Below, one piece after another: positions 34,835 to 47,624 of a stretch of DNA of 64,000 bases (the stretch's first letter is position 1; every line of letters starts with the position of its first letter). The stretch is from Fallopia convolvulus (Eukaryota > Streptophyta > Magnoliopsida > Caryophyllales > Polygonaceae): NCBI GenBank assembly GCA_964016875.1, contig OZ024728.1, positions 8,420,272 to 8,484,271 on the forward strand, given 5' to 3'. The notes beneath the pieces are model-generated. The model was given only the letters and a program-made list of their open reading frames with translations. It had not been told where the DNA came from and did not search any database. The translations under genes were made by a program, and so were the position numbers.

Positions 34835-37800
34835 TCAAGTCTCAACTGGTATTGTAGACTTGTACACCCTCTCCAAAGCCCTCTTGGTCTAAAATGCAAA
34901 CACAAAATGTTAGAAAAAATGAACAAAGCCAGGAGGAAGACGGAAAATTGAAAGAGACCAAAAGTATATATTGATACCTCGACTTCCCAGTTGGTTCTCA
35001 TGGTGACGGTCAGAAGAGACACCACTTGCACAACAAGTGCACAAACAATCCCCAGCCAGAGGCCCTATTGTTATTAATGCAATCCCAGACAATATCAGGT
35101 TATTTATACAGCGAAAAAATGACAATGAAACTGGTCTGTAAAGCAGAAGTGCTTACTTTTCCTCCGATGTGCAACACAAATGCCAGTAATATAGCAGAGG
35201 GCATGCCCACCAAATAATATGATCCTAGATTGATATATGCACCGACCTTTTGCCAACCACAGCCTCTGACAATCCCTAAACATCAATAATGCTTTTAGAA
35301 AAATTAGAACTGTGAATCTACATTAAACCATACAAATTAACTGTTTACCTGAAAGAACACACTCAATTCCATCAGCGAAATTGGAAAATGCAAGAATGGG
35401 TAACATGGTAGCTACATATCTGACTACTTCTACTTCGTTGCTGTATGCATAACCCAGCACATTTCTCAACAAGACTAGGATCAACCCAACCAATGCTCCT
35501 TCGGTTACAGCCAGAAATAGAACGACTTGTACTGCAAATCGAGCAGCTTGTGGATGGCCTGCTCCCAGTTCATTAGAAACCCGAGTGCTGCAAACGAATC
35601 ATTGTCTTACTAAAGCATAAATAATGTGACTTGTCCTTTTGAGCTGGAGAGGTTTAAAAACTTTCAACAGTGTATGAAGGAAAATTAAACCAAACAAGAA
35701 AACTAAAATTGATCAGGAGGAAAAGACTAGCCTGGCTGCACAACTAAGCCCAAAGGGTATCTTCCATATGGTTGCAGCTGTATTAAAGCTGATGTGCAAA
35801 TAGAAATGTGAAAAGAATTAATTGCAAAATATCAATATAGCATTAATAGATTAATTGATCAAATGGAAGGATGTATACAAACCAGATAGAAAGGACTGAT
35901 GTTTCAAGCTCGGGATTGGGCAAGAGTCCGGCTAAGAATACCGTCAGTTCAAATGACCAATTTGTTAAACTGCACAGCATAAATCAATATATGCTATCAA
36001 CAGATGTAATGACATGTTGAATTATCACTCATTTCCAATGATCAAGAACTTACCATACCATAAAAGCCGAAGGAATGGCAAGTTTAAAAAAGTTGGGTAT
36101 GTCACACAGAGCTTCCTTTGAGTAACCAGTCCAAGTTTTAACACATGAAGGTGAAAACTTGATATAAAGTGTCAATAATAGCACATTGACCCAATAGAAG
36201 ATGCCATTTGCTAGAGCAGCTCCTTTGCTTCCAAGTCCAGATTTTAATACCATAATCCAACAACATAAAACGTGAATTAAAGTGGCAATTGCCGTGGTTA
36301 TCACCACTGGGAATACAATGCTTTGGGTTTGCAAAAATTTAATAAGACATTGAAGAAGACTGTAGCCAAAAAGGCTAGGGATTAAGAATAAGGCATATCC
36401 TTCGGCCTCTGCTGCTATCTGAGGATTTTGGCCTAAAGCAATAAGAATTGGACCACTGTTTGCCCATATAACAGATATAGGTGCACAAACAAGCAAGAGA
36501 ATGAAAATTGCTCTTTGCAGGTGTATTCCAAGCATACGATACTGCTTGGCTCCAAATGACTGCCCACAGAAGGTATCCAGTGCAGTGGCCATTCCCATCT
36601 GCCACCCAGGAGAAAAGAATTATTGAACATTCAAAGTTGCCACTACACAATGAAAAGAATGATAAAAGAAGGGCGAGACCCCACCCGTGACCATCAAGTC
36701 TATATGCTGGTAAGGACAATAAAGTTTACTAGAAATGTTATAAGAGGGTTCAATAAGATAAAACAGAAATTATCTGGTTGAAGGAGACATGGAATTAGTC
36801 TCCAAAATCTTCATTTTGTAAGATCACGAGCCTTGTCTCATAAATTAGCAGAGTGTTGGACAGTTCGCCCACTAATATCACATAAATAACTCCTTAAATT
36901 AAGAGTAATTTTAACTAAGCACATGAGAGAACAGTAGGCATTCGAAATTGAACAAGAGAGGTTCGGTGCCAAATTGGGCTGTTCTGCCAATTCAGTCAGG
37001 ATAAATAAGTATGTTGTAGCAAAGCTCTCACATCTTTAGAAACTAAAATGTTCTTTTCAATTGAAGTGAACTTAAGCTGAAATGAAAAGCTACACTTTCC
37101 ATGATTGATGATTGTCTTGAATAACATGAGTAGCTCTTGTTTAAGCATTTCTAATATGCTCAGTTCAGCATGCTATATATATTCCATGGAACTTCAATTT
37201 CACATCATATCTTATAAATTCATTATCTCATGATTATGTAACACAAGCTCCAAGTTCCTGCAACTGTAATCCACCATAAGCAATGAGATCACATCATTTT
37301 GGTCACAATCAAGATTTTCACTTGCAGAGTTACAAAGTGAGTTCAAGGAGAACTCAGTAAAATACACATTCACTTTTTATCTTCAACTTTCTCCGAAATT
37401 GGCTTTAAAGCTAAAAAAATCCACATGGTAGCAACTCTTTAAAGCTAACATTTACTCTAATAACTTGACTTGCTTGACATTCGATCATTTCACACCTTGT
37501 GTATATGAGCAAAATCATTTTGCTAGGGTAAATCTCAAATTTGGACCTTGAGACCTAAAAATTTGAACAAAAAACTCACCGAGACGCTGAAACCAGAAAG
37601 AGAGGCGAACGAAAAAGCCAAGGAAGATCCAGAGAGAGGGAGTTTGCCGACGTGACCTACAAACACGGAGGAAATCAACTGGGAAAGCGAGAGCATCAAG
37701 TTCACAGCGATTAACGGCCCTGCCAATCCCAATTGCTTCTTTGATTCTTCCAGTAATTCGTATTGCCACGGGGATCCTCCGTCTCCGCCTTGCGACTTGG

Positions 37801-37867
37801 CAATTTTCCGATCATCTTCCACCAGTGGAGTGGTGAGAGAAGACGCCGGAGTTTCAGTTACCTCCAT
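34835..37867 (-). CDS. MATE-family transporter (DETOXIFICATION type), gene 3 of the tandem array, 491 aa
   Basis: Exons (minus strand): 37867-37580, 36598-36054, 35969-35883, 35788-35732, 35587-35349, 35275-35157, 35064-34978 and 34888-34835, total 1476 nt, open frame. The 87- and 57-nt exons together equal the single 144-nt exon of genes 1 and 2, so an extra intron is present here. The intron after 35732 starts GC rather than GT (CCAG|GCTAGT), and AG follows at its other end. Signatures: KKQLGLAGPLIAVNLMLS, FVGHVGKLPLSGSS, MGMATALDTFCGQSFGAKQY (CGQ at 107-109), RVSNELGAGHPQAARFAV and GCGWQKVGAYINLGSYYLVG. The sequence is clearly more diverged than genes 1 and 2, so it is the older copy. Membrane antiporter; substrate unknown. 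Confidence 0.92.
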
Positions 37868-38004
37868 CGCTACTCTCTCCCTTCTCCAACCAGCGGCATG
37901 AATCGGAGAAAGTCTACCATTTCAGGGGGTTTTCCTTTTTCATTCTTTTTATTATAAAATAGTGGGAAAGCAGACAAGAGTCTAATCACTGAAAAAATTA
38001 AAGG

Positions 38005-38855
38005 GAAATTCCGGTACCTCGAATTTTTAGTTTTTTTCTAGTGGTGTCTTAAAAAAAAATTATTTTAGGTGGTATTTTTTAACTTTTACAAAAGTTCCTC
38101 TAATGTCCTTACTTGTAAATTCTCATCAGTTTATAACTAAGTTAATAGGTTTTCTAATAAAAAAATATATTTTTTTTAATTAACTTAAAACACAATTTTA
38201 AGTTAATAACAATGAAAATAAATCATATAAAATTATTAAAATTTATATTTTAAATATTTTTTAAGTAAATTTTATGTCGTATGATTCAAAAATTTTAAGT
38301 TAAAACCAAAATATTATAATACTTATATTAAAATAAATATATTGTAAGATTAACATTTTCCATGTAGATTTTATATAGTAAATTTTGACAATTTTTTAAA
38401 AAATTGATAGAAATTAAAATTGAGAGTACCATAATGAAAGTTCTATTAGTTTTAAATAAAATCAAAACTATTACATAAAACCTACATGACAATTTTTAAT
38501 TATGTAATATATTTATTTTAATGTAAATATTGTAATAATTTTTAAACTTAAAATTTTTAAATTATACAACATACAATCTACTTGACAAATATATTTATAA
38601 TATATTTAATTTAATATTTTATATAATTTATTTTAATTGTTATTAAACTAAAATTTTGTTTTAATTTAGTTAAATACAAAGATATATTTTTTTCCATTAG
38701 AAAACATAATAATTTAGTTATAAACTAATGAAAGTTTACAAGTAAGGGCACTAGCCGGACTTTTGTAAAAGTTCAGAGGTACCATTCGAAATAAGTTTTT
38801 TTTTAAGGGCACCACTCGAAAAAGTCAAAAACTTGAGAGTATCAACCGGAATTTC
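38005..38855. mobile_element. Foldback element: 851-bp almost fully palindromic, AT-rich
   Basis: Left words GAAATTCCGGT, CTTTTACAAAAGT and CTTACTTGTAAA return as reverse complements on the right (ACCGGAATTTC ending at 38855, ACTTTTGTAAAAG, TTTACAAGTAAG). The pairing continues through the interior, including AAAATTTTAAGTT and its complement, up to a centre near 38430. Each arm is thus about 425 bp. No coding sequence, and no target-site duplication was found. It lies about 140 bp upstream of the start codon of MATE gene 3. Confidence 0.8.
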
Positions 38856-39160
38856 TCGAAAATAAAAAAAAAAGTAACTGAGATTTGAAGTGGAATAACA
38901 ATTAGAAAGGGCTATGAAACTATGGAAGGCTAAAAAGTTCTCCCGACTTTAATTTCTTTCGTTGAAGAAACTCCTAACTTTCGGAACATAAAAGAATTCA
39001 TAACTTTGCTGAATATTTGTAACTTCTTCGAATATGGGCCCAATTAATAAAACAAGCTTACGATGGGCTGTGACACACTTATGTTCACTAAATGAAGAGA
39101 TTTAGGGGCAATTGCAAGGTTTATATTAGTAAATAACTAGTTGTACCTGTCGTACTATGT
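38856..39160. other. Intergenic
   Basis: No feature recognised. Confidence 0.4.
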
Positions 39161-39915
39161 ACGACTACAATTCAGTATTTTATAAACATTATAAATAGAA
39201 TATTAATAAATAAAAATATACAAGTAATTTATTGCTCATAAAATATATAATTTTTTTAATCAATATAAATGGTTAAATTTAATGTTGAAAATAAAGATAT
39301 ATTACTAAAATAAAATAATTACATTTCTCTTCTCCCTTGATGATATTTCATAGATATTTAATTAAAAAAGAAGATAAAATATGAATAAAAAATTTATATA
39401 TTCAAATATGGAAGAGATAGGAATTTCAAAAATAATAGTTAACTTAATAAATAAGATATAATAAAATATGAAATATAAAGATAATTTATTTATATGAAAT
39501 ATTTTTAATTTAATTTAAAATGGGACTAAACGCATTTTGTGGTTCGATAAAGTAAAGATTAGATAAGATTAAATATTATATCATTCATATTTTACTAATT
39601 TTAAATATTATAATATTTATCATTAATTTTTTATTATAAAAATCAATATATATATATCCAAAAATAAATTCGTCAAAAGATATATGCTAAAATATTTTTA
39701 TTTGTTTTAAAATATTTTATCTTTAATTTTAAATACTTGTATAAGCTTTCAAATGATATTGTTATACTAAATAGATATTTGTTTGATGTTAGAGATAAAT
39801 TTAAATAGTTAAAAAAGAATTTAATTCAAAGAAGTTATAATAATAAAAACAAAAGGTAATTTTTTAATATGAGGTGGGACCATAATCATTCTGGTGGCTC
39901 GAAAAGGTACATCTT
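39161..39915. other. Very AT-rich segment, possibly a decayed DNA transposon
   Basis: It opens with a small palindrome-like motif (GTCGTACTATGTACGAC, about 39157-39173) and then about 700 bp of very low GC. No termini could be proved. Confidence 0.25.
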
Positions 39916-41430
39916 TAATGTATAGTTATAGATTTATTTTGTGTTTAGTAAATTCTACTTAAAAACAGTTCAAATTCAATTAAGGGTTTTGGGTAACGGT
40001 TGGGTTTGGTTCAACTTGGTCCAACACGGGTCGGTTAATTTGGGTTCAGGCCAATGCGGATCAAGTTTCTTAAGTTTAATGATATTTTGGGTCAGGTCCT
40101 ATGTGACTCCACTTTACCTATATCGGCCCATAAGGAGGAGCATGCTATGAGTGTGCACTCGGACGGCCTCATCACCCGTGCTCGGACTAAGCACATCGGT
40201 TGACATCATTCATCATATGAGCCAGCCTCGAATTCATTAAGCATCTAGAGCCACACATGGCCGTATGCACCCTAGTCACGATGGCATTGGAGGAGTACCT
40301 GGACAGCGGTGAGGAGTACCTGGACAGCGGTGCCACGGCCTCAGATTCCGCGGCCAAGTGACACGGCGCGACTAGCCTACGGCGCGCCTTGTCCATGTCC
40401 TAGGCCATTTCTCTTGCTTTTATATTATTATTGCTACCATTGTATGACATTATATATATTCATTTCTATGTTATGTTTTGTATTGTTTATGTGTTGTTTT
40501 CTAGTCCATTCTAGGGTTTGAGGAGTGTTATTCCGTAAACCTTTTTGTGCTCATTTTGTTGGGCAAGTTTGATTTGAGCATAATTCGAGTAGGGACCTTT
40601 TCCTCATTGTGCTTTTGAACGTCACCCTCTCGCCACCCTCTCATGGATCATCTCATGGATCTAGATCACCGCCACCCTCTTGCCCTTGTGAGATTTATTG
40701 CGCGCCTACGCCCGGGTCACCAACCACCATGACGCCGGGAACCGGAATAGTCACCCTAAACCCTCACTTCCGCCATCACCATTGTTGCTACCGGCGTTCG
40801 AGACAGGATTCGAGGCAGAGTTCCATCAGGGTCGGACCGTCGGATTCACTAGGTTTTTCCAAATTTGATGAATATTCTCATATGTAGATAAATGAAAAGA
40901 AGAGTGAAAAGAATCTAATATGTGTCAAATTTTGAAGTGGGTCAATATATAAAATTTTTATTGCCCATCTAACTTCTAAATTTTCTTACAAGTTTCATAA
41001 CCTTTTTTTATAACAGTTTCATAACCTTTTTAAATTCAACCGTAATAGAATTTTATTTTTTATACATTGACTAATCAATTCACGATTATAATAGCCCTAA
41101 ATAGTAAAAACATAGGCTTCATTTTTGCAAATTGCAAGGCCTTTTATTATATTTGATTAACTAACTTACGAACATAAATTTTTACATTGGATATTATTAA
41201 ATATTACAAACATACTAGAGAAATTTTGGTAGTCACAACTTGATGATAATCTTCTGAGCACACATACAAGATTCATATTGAAAAAAAAGGCTAACCTGAA
41301 TCAAGACATTCAACTCTCTAATACAAATTTCGAATTTATGCCATACTAGAGAATTTGGGAGTATCTTTTCCAATGAGAAAACATGGAGCTAAGTAATTAC
41401 AGAGTATACATATGACAACTGACAAGCATG
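39916..41430. other. Unassigned region with a GC-rich island and a 21-bp duplication
   Basis: 40130-40400 and 40620-40860 are markedly GC-richer than their surroundings. GAGGAGTACCTGGACAGCGG is tandemly duplicated (40290-40310 and 40311-40331). It may be a decayed LTR, but no boundary, primer site or coding region was found. Confidence 0.3.
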
Positions 41431-42413
41431 TCATTTAAAGACATAATCAAGGGAATTATCAGAACAAAAGCTTGACATTTGGAGAAGCCCAGCTGAACCC
41501 AGTAATTCAGCAACCAAATGGTGTTCCTTAGCAACTAAGTAACCAAGGTTCATCGTCTCAAGTGCGGGTGAACATTCAAGAAAAAATTTAGTGAATTTCA
41601 TCTCAAGGGGAAGACCTCTAACCTCTGACATTTTCAAAGCTATGAGCTTCTCGAATATGAAATTGGGTCCAAATCCGAAATCCCTAAAAGATGGATGTGG
41701 AGCTTCTGATGCATCATCTTAAACACTTTGTTTGAAAAACGTAAGAAGAGCAATCAGTTCATATTCTTATGCATCATAATTTAGAGCGTTTCAATCATCA
41801 TGTCACTTACTGATATTGTAAGCTTCTGCAGATTAGGAGCCCCAACAATGAGACGAGCAACAACCGATACAACTTTTATGTCTTCAAAATCCACGCAATT
41901 TAAATTAATATCCTTTAGGTGATGAAACACCAAGTTATTATGGCAGGATTCAATGCCCATCCTCAAATACTGGTACATGTACACACACACAAAAGAAAAC
42001 ATATAAGAACGAATAATCTGGCATTCCGCGCCCACATTTAAGTAATCAAGACTGGAAAAGTTATTTAAAGACATCATAAGGAGGAAGAGATTTATTTGAT
42101 TGTTACCTTTGTGAAGGAGTGATATCCACTAACTGAACTTTTTTGTTGCCGATGTTCATTTGTGAAGTGATCGCAGCGCAAATCTACCAACATTTCAACC
42201 AGAAGAGGAGCAGAAACGCATAGTTCACTGTAAGGGTCGCTTATATACTAATACTTGAGATTTAGAGAACTAATTCTCAACTTTTGTATTCCATATGCAG
42301 AATCGCGTGTTTCGCGTAAATCAAATCTCTCGAGAAGCGGAGAATTAGCAACAAGACTTTCGAATACGTTACGAGACAAGGAAACCTCATCAAGAAAAAG
42401 ACACCTCAAGAAC
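41431..42413 (-). pseudogene. FBD/LRR-type F-box-like gene remnant
   Basis: The minus strand encodes leucine-rich segments typical of plant F-box/FBD/LRR proteins: CLFLDEVSLSRNVFESLVAN, SPLLERFDLRE, LRISSLNLKY, then SAPLLVEMLVDLRC; further down LKDINLNCVDFEDIKVVSVV, GAPNLQKLTISVSD and, last, EMKFTKFFLECSPALETMNL. An in-frame TAG follows NLKY (about 42255). No F-box domain is present at the upstream end, and the exon borders are unclear. The copy is truncated and probably non-functional. Confidence 0.65.
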
Positions 42414-42423
42414 AAGTGCTAGA

Positions 42424-42880
42424 AAAAGATAAATGAACTGAGCTTGAGCACAAGATAACTCGGCTCGTTTGCTCATGAGCAAGCCCGATTATATAATCAT
42501 GAGAGCAAGTAAGCTCGAGTATACCACTCATAAAAAATTAGATTATACGTTTATGAATAGGCTATACTATATATATATTATATACAATATATAGTTTATG
42601 TTAAATTACATAGTTTTGGTGGTTTTCTCAAACTAGTTTAATTTTTAGTTTCATTTACTTGTATAATTGATAAAGTAAACGAGTTATTCCCTGATTCTCT
42701 CAAAGAAAACTAAATGAAAGGTTCGCGAGTAAATTCAAGCTCGATGAACATGTAAATGAACCAGGCTCAAACAAGATTTTAAGCTCGAACCAAGCTCGTG
42801 TTCGAGTTCGAGCTCGTCTATTTTTAACCGAGTCGAGCTTGAGCAACTCAAAGCTCGACTCGACTCGATTACAACCCTAA
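42424..42880. mobile_element. hAT-family element, left end truncated
   Basis: It closely matches the interrupted hAT at 56209-63118: AAAGATAAATG..GAGCTTGAGC on the left and CGACTCGATTACAACCCTA on the right. It lacks the retrotransposon insertion and so shows the empty site (TGTATAATTGATAAAGTAAA, about 42661-42680). The usual TAGGG left terminus is missing. Confidence 0.7.
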
Positions 42881-44559
42881 TTTTATCCCATTTCTCATCT
42901 AATTATTTACTGTATCATTTCTTTTTTTGATGTATCATCTAATTCAATTGTTGCTTTTGCGTAACGAACAGGAAAACGCAGGGTTCTTATTTGTTTAGTG
43001 GGTTCTAGACTTCTATTGTAAATTAAGAGGAGGAATGGAGTTTTTGCTAACTGCTTACTAGTATTTTGCTTGCTACTCTTGTTAGCTTTGTGCAACAATC
43101 CATTTGAATGATTGTATATTCTTCATATGAAGTTTTGAAAAAAAAAACAGTTTTTTTATTCTCCTTCTTAGACACTTTAGGGTTGCACTGCAAAGTCTGC
43201 AGGACTGCTATGACATTGGATCCAAATTCAACTCATTGACACACCAAATGGGCTTTTAATCTTAGAGATTGTTCCAATTAGCCAGTGCTCAATATTCCAT
43301 GGGAGCTTCTCGCATCAATAGTGCTTGGCTCAACCTCAAACCCCACAATGCTGCTACATGGTTGCAAGTGACACATGTTCAGGGCAGCGTCTCATCTTTC
43401 TGCCTTTTCCATTGTTTTGGTCACTTCTTGAGCTCTTAAAACCAAACCTTATTGTATCTCAAGTGTAAATATAGTCATAGGGGCTACAAAGTTTATTGTC
43501 AGTAGATCATACCCAATGGTGTTACTAGTCTCCTGATTTTAAATTAAAAGCATATCCACAAATGTCCGAGAATCATTTATCTGCACCTCTTTCGTGATGC
43601 TTATTGCAACTGACATTTATAACAGACCAACCACAATTCACTCTTTGCAAATGGGCATCATGTGTGTACAAAGATTCCGAGGAAACTGAACATGAGGGTG
43701 ATATGCCAAGGATATTTGAAAAATTAACCACAGAAGATAAGGACACATCATCATCTCTTGGTGGCTGGTGAGCGGGTGTAATCTATTTTCACATTGACCG
43801 ACAAATTTTTGATCGTTATATCCACGCACATTGCTCTTTTGATATACGTTTTGTGTAGAAGATTATAATTTTATATATTCCAGTGATTATATGTATTAGA
43901 TTGTACATGTTTAACATTTTAGGTGAATGAATTGAAGCATGATGTCGCCAAAGTGACCTCTCTTGTGTAGATTGTTCATAAGAAATGTTGAATGTTGTAT
44001 GTATGCATGTCAATGCGGGTACTATTCGACCCAAAGGTAGTTTAGTGCTTGGTCGGATTGCAAACATACTTGTAAGGGTAAACATGTGACAATTGTAAAG
44101 TTATGCATATGAATAGTAGATTGATCCAAAGATTGATTTATTATTTGTTATGAATTATTGTCAATGTTTGATCATTACACCAAGAGTACCACTAGCAGTT
44201 CATACTATTGTCCAAAGACTTGGTATTAATGTTGCACTTGGTATCTTGAGATGAGTTGTACAATTCTTGAATTTCTGTTGTTGGTATTTTTGGTTCACAA
44301 TGCAAATTCTTAGTTATATTGCTCTCGTTTTAGTAAATCCCATGACAGTATCTGCTACTTTAAGTTATAGTTCAATCTTTAAATATGTCAACCTTAAGGA
44401 ATTGGATGACGTTGTTTTAGGTGTATGGATCTTGACTTTGTATAAAGATAGAACGAGCCCTTCTCCTATAGATTCGACTCTTTCGAAGAGAAGACAGTTT
44501 TGAGATGTGGGAACATTCTAATTGCAAAGGTCATATGATCATAATGAAAAACACCATTT
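42881..44559. other. Intergenic
   Basis: No gene recognised. The last few hundred bases may be the decayed 5' part of the copia element that follows. Confidence 0.35.
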
Positions 44560-47500
44560 CAGAAACCCTCAGGTAAAGAAGAGATTAAGAGTCTCGAAGT
44601 GTTTTTCGTTGAGATTGAGTGATGCTTTGCTAAAGGCGATAAGGGTCTCATCAATTAACACATAACGGAAAGGGCAAAATAAAGAAAATAAGGTAATTAA
44701 AGTTAACCTTATTCTGTTCAGAAATAAAAGAAGCATAATAAGGATTAAATAAAGAAATTTGCTTCTTTTGTTATAAAAAAAATGGTTTGGACATTTTAAG
44801 AAGAAATGTGCCTAATTGTGAATTGAGACGTATAAAGAAAGTCACATTTCTTAAATTTGTCTTGCTCTCAAGTAAAGTACTACCTAGAAACATTTGATAG
44901 TTTGTTTCAAGTGTTACTACAAATATTATTGTTTCTATGGAAGAATAATGTTACTTGAGGATGTAGAGTTTGGAGGGGAAGGATTGAGGAACATCTCTTT
45001 GATGAATATGTGGTTGAGAAAAGAATTTAATTTCTCTATCGTTTCTTTGATGAAGTTGTCTTAAGAAGAGAATTTAGTTTCTCTATCAAGTGTTACAATT
45101 GAAAGCAATCTGGATATAATTATAATGCTTTCTAGTAACAACTTCGGTTTTAGACAACATTAAAGTTCCTCCCATATATCAAACTCAACAACCTCAAGTA
45201 GTGTCACTACATAGATCCAATAAAGAAAGGAGATATGCAACTTTGGATGATCATATTGCATATCTTGTAGAACAAGAAGATCTTGTGGGTGTGATTTTAG
45301 ATAATCATTTTACACACCATATGGAATAAGAAGATATTGCAGAAATTGCATAGGATGTTCCAATTAATCTTCATGAAAGTCTTCAAAAGTTATTGTTCTA
45401 CAAAATGGATCATTTAAGATGAGATAGAATCTATGACAAATGAGATTAGGATCTTGTTAAGTTGTCATAAAGTTTGAAGCCCATTGGTAATATATTGATA
45501 TTTAATGCCAAAAGGGGTTCATCGGCAACATCAAAAGATATAAGACTCTTCTGATCGCAACAGGATTCACTCAAAAGAACGTTGGTGACTTTAATGAGAT
45601 CTTTAAGAGGAATGATGACACTTGTAGTTCATTTTGATTTGGAGCTACATAAAATGGATGTAAGGATAACATTTCTCAATAGAAATATTGAGAAAATAGT
45701 TTATATGGTTAAACCAGAAAGTTTAAATCCAAAGATTTAAAATCTATGGTCTATAAGTTAAAGAAATCCATCTATGGTCTTAAAGAAGTTTAAAGATATG
45801 GAACCATAAATTCCTTCAAGTGATTGTCTTATTTGGTTTTGAGGTAAATAAGATTTAGGATTGTGTATATCACATATTCAATGGGAGCAAGTTTATCGTT
45901 TAATGTTATATGTCATTAACATACTACTATCTGTTCACGATATAGGCCTATTGCAAGAAACCAAGAAATATCTCATTGGGAAATTTGAGATAAAAGATCT
46001 TGGAATTTAGGCATAAAGCAATTGTAGGCATGTTTTAAGATGCCATTGAGTTTCATAAAAGAGCTATATCGTTAAAGTATTAAGTAGATTTGACATGAAA
46101 GGAAGTCCATAATAAGGTACATATATCAGTAAAGGTGACAAATTCAGCCCTGATGCCCTAAAAGAATTTTGAGATTCAAAAGATTGTTGACTCTCTCTAC
46201 ATTGATTAGTGAGAAGTTGAATTTTTTTTAGTAGATACACATCTGGATATGGTGTATAAACTATAGTATTTAGCAGGTACTAAATGGACCTCATTGGAAA
46301 GAAACCATAAATGGGGTCATGCAGTTTTTTATAGAGAATGAAGGAATTATTCTCATATAAAGGAAATCAAAAAGCTTGGAGATCATTGGGTATTTTAGCA
46401 TTGGTTTCATTAAGACTATGGTTTTATTTTGGCTAGAAGGGCTATATTTTGGAAGAGTGTGAATCAAACACTTATAGCTGCTTCTACTACAGTTGCATAG
46501 TTTTGTCACTAAGGTGCATTCAATTGCATTGAGAGCCCATTAAGGATTTTGTGTGACAAATTACAATATTGTTATCCAACAACAAGAGTTGTTTAATGGA
46601 GAAATACATCAACATTGTTGATGAAGGAAATAGTTCAGGAGAGTCAAGTATTTTATAGAATATATGAGGATAAACTCCAAGATATCGGATCCGTTCACCA
46701 AGGATTGGCTCCTAAAGTCCTTCATGAGCATTCTGCTCTTTAAGTGTTGGCATTCTTATGGTACTTTGGTTTAGTGGGAGTTTGTGTTGATATTCTATGT
46801 TTTGATTTATGCATAATAAAGCTGTTATGATTTTAGTCATAATGAAGATTACTGAACTTATTTAAGAATTTTTGGATTGATCTCCAAATAAAGTAGGACC
46901 AATTGGAAATAGGCATGTTTTTGAGATCACATTGCATGTAATTTCCATGCCACTCATCCGTACTTGATCTATGTCATTGATTATACTAGTTTGGTGAACA
47001 CGGAAGGTTTAGTTACGATGATCTGTGGCGAATGCCGCCGTGATCTCATATTAGTATAAGAGATGGACTAGATTGATATAAAGTTGAAGTCTATCGAATT
47101 AGCCAAGACGTGTACACATGAGGAATTTGGTTAATATAATTGTTCTTTTGGTCATATGTAGCCCAAGTGGGAGATTGTTAGATATTTTAATTTCCATTAT
47201 GTGGGCTAACATATTTAATAGAACAATTATATTATATGACTAATTATTATTGGGTTTAATTTAAGTGATTCAATTAGGTAAAGCCCATAGACTTTAAATA
47301 ATTGGTACGGGTCCAATGGGTGGATACCGGATTTGATCCAATAGGCTTAATGGGATTCTATCAGGTCAAATAAATAGAGCTTTTAGGTTATGGTCCCCAA
47401 CACGCTAAATCATTCAGGCTTTCTACGGTACTCTCCCCATCAGAGTGAAAGCACAAACCCTAGATTTGGCTGAGGAAGATCACATACTTACGATTCTCGT

Positions 47501-47624
47501 TCATAGTTCTGCATAAAGGTTCGATTGCCATCAGGATCAAAGGTATGTCAAATTTGGTGTTTCTTAATAATCTAGTATGATCGATCTTGGCGTTTTAGAT
47601 CTAAAGGGAATTAATTTTACAACA
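44560..47624 (+). mobile_element. Heavily decayed copia-type retrotransposon with 3' LTR
   Basis: Although riddled with stops and frameshifts, successive frames show copia domains in order. There is a gag zinc-knuckle remnant (CFFC...FGHFKKKCA, about 44760-44815), the reverse transcriptase start (FTQKN then HFDLELHKMDV, TTFLN and EENIYMV-like words, 45540-45720), and an RNase H remnant (about 46380-46560). A purine tract (AAGTGGGAGAT) precedes a 3' LTR at 47176-47624 that starts TGTTAGATAT and ends TTTTACAACA. The 5' LTR was not recognised. Confidence 0.7.
47176..47624 (+). repeat. 3' LTR of the decayed copia element
   Basis: TGTT...AACA termini, directly after the polypurine tract. The right boundary is inferred from the inverted terminus only. 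Confidence 0.5.

Noticed and set aside
40187..40396. GC-rich frame as a coding gene
   Set aside because: Its repeated SRYSS segment comes from a 21-bp tandem duplication; no domain is recognisable.
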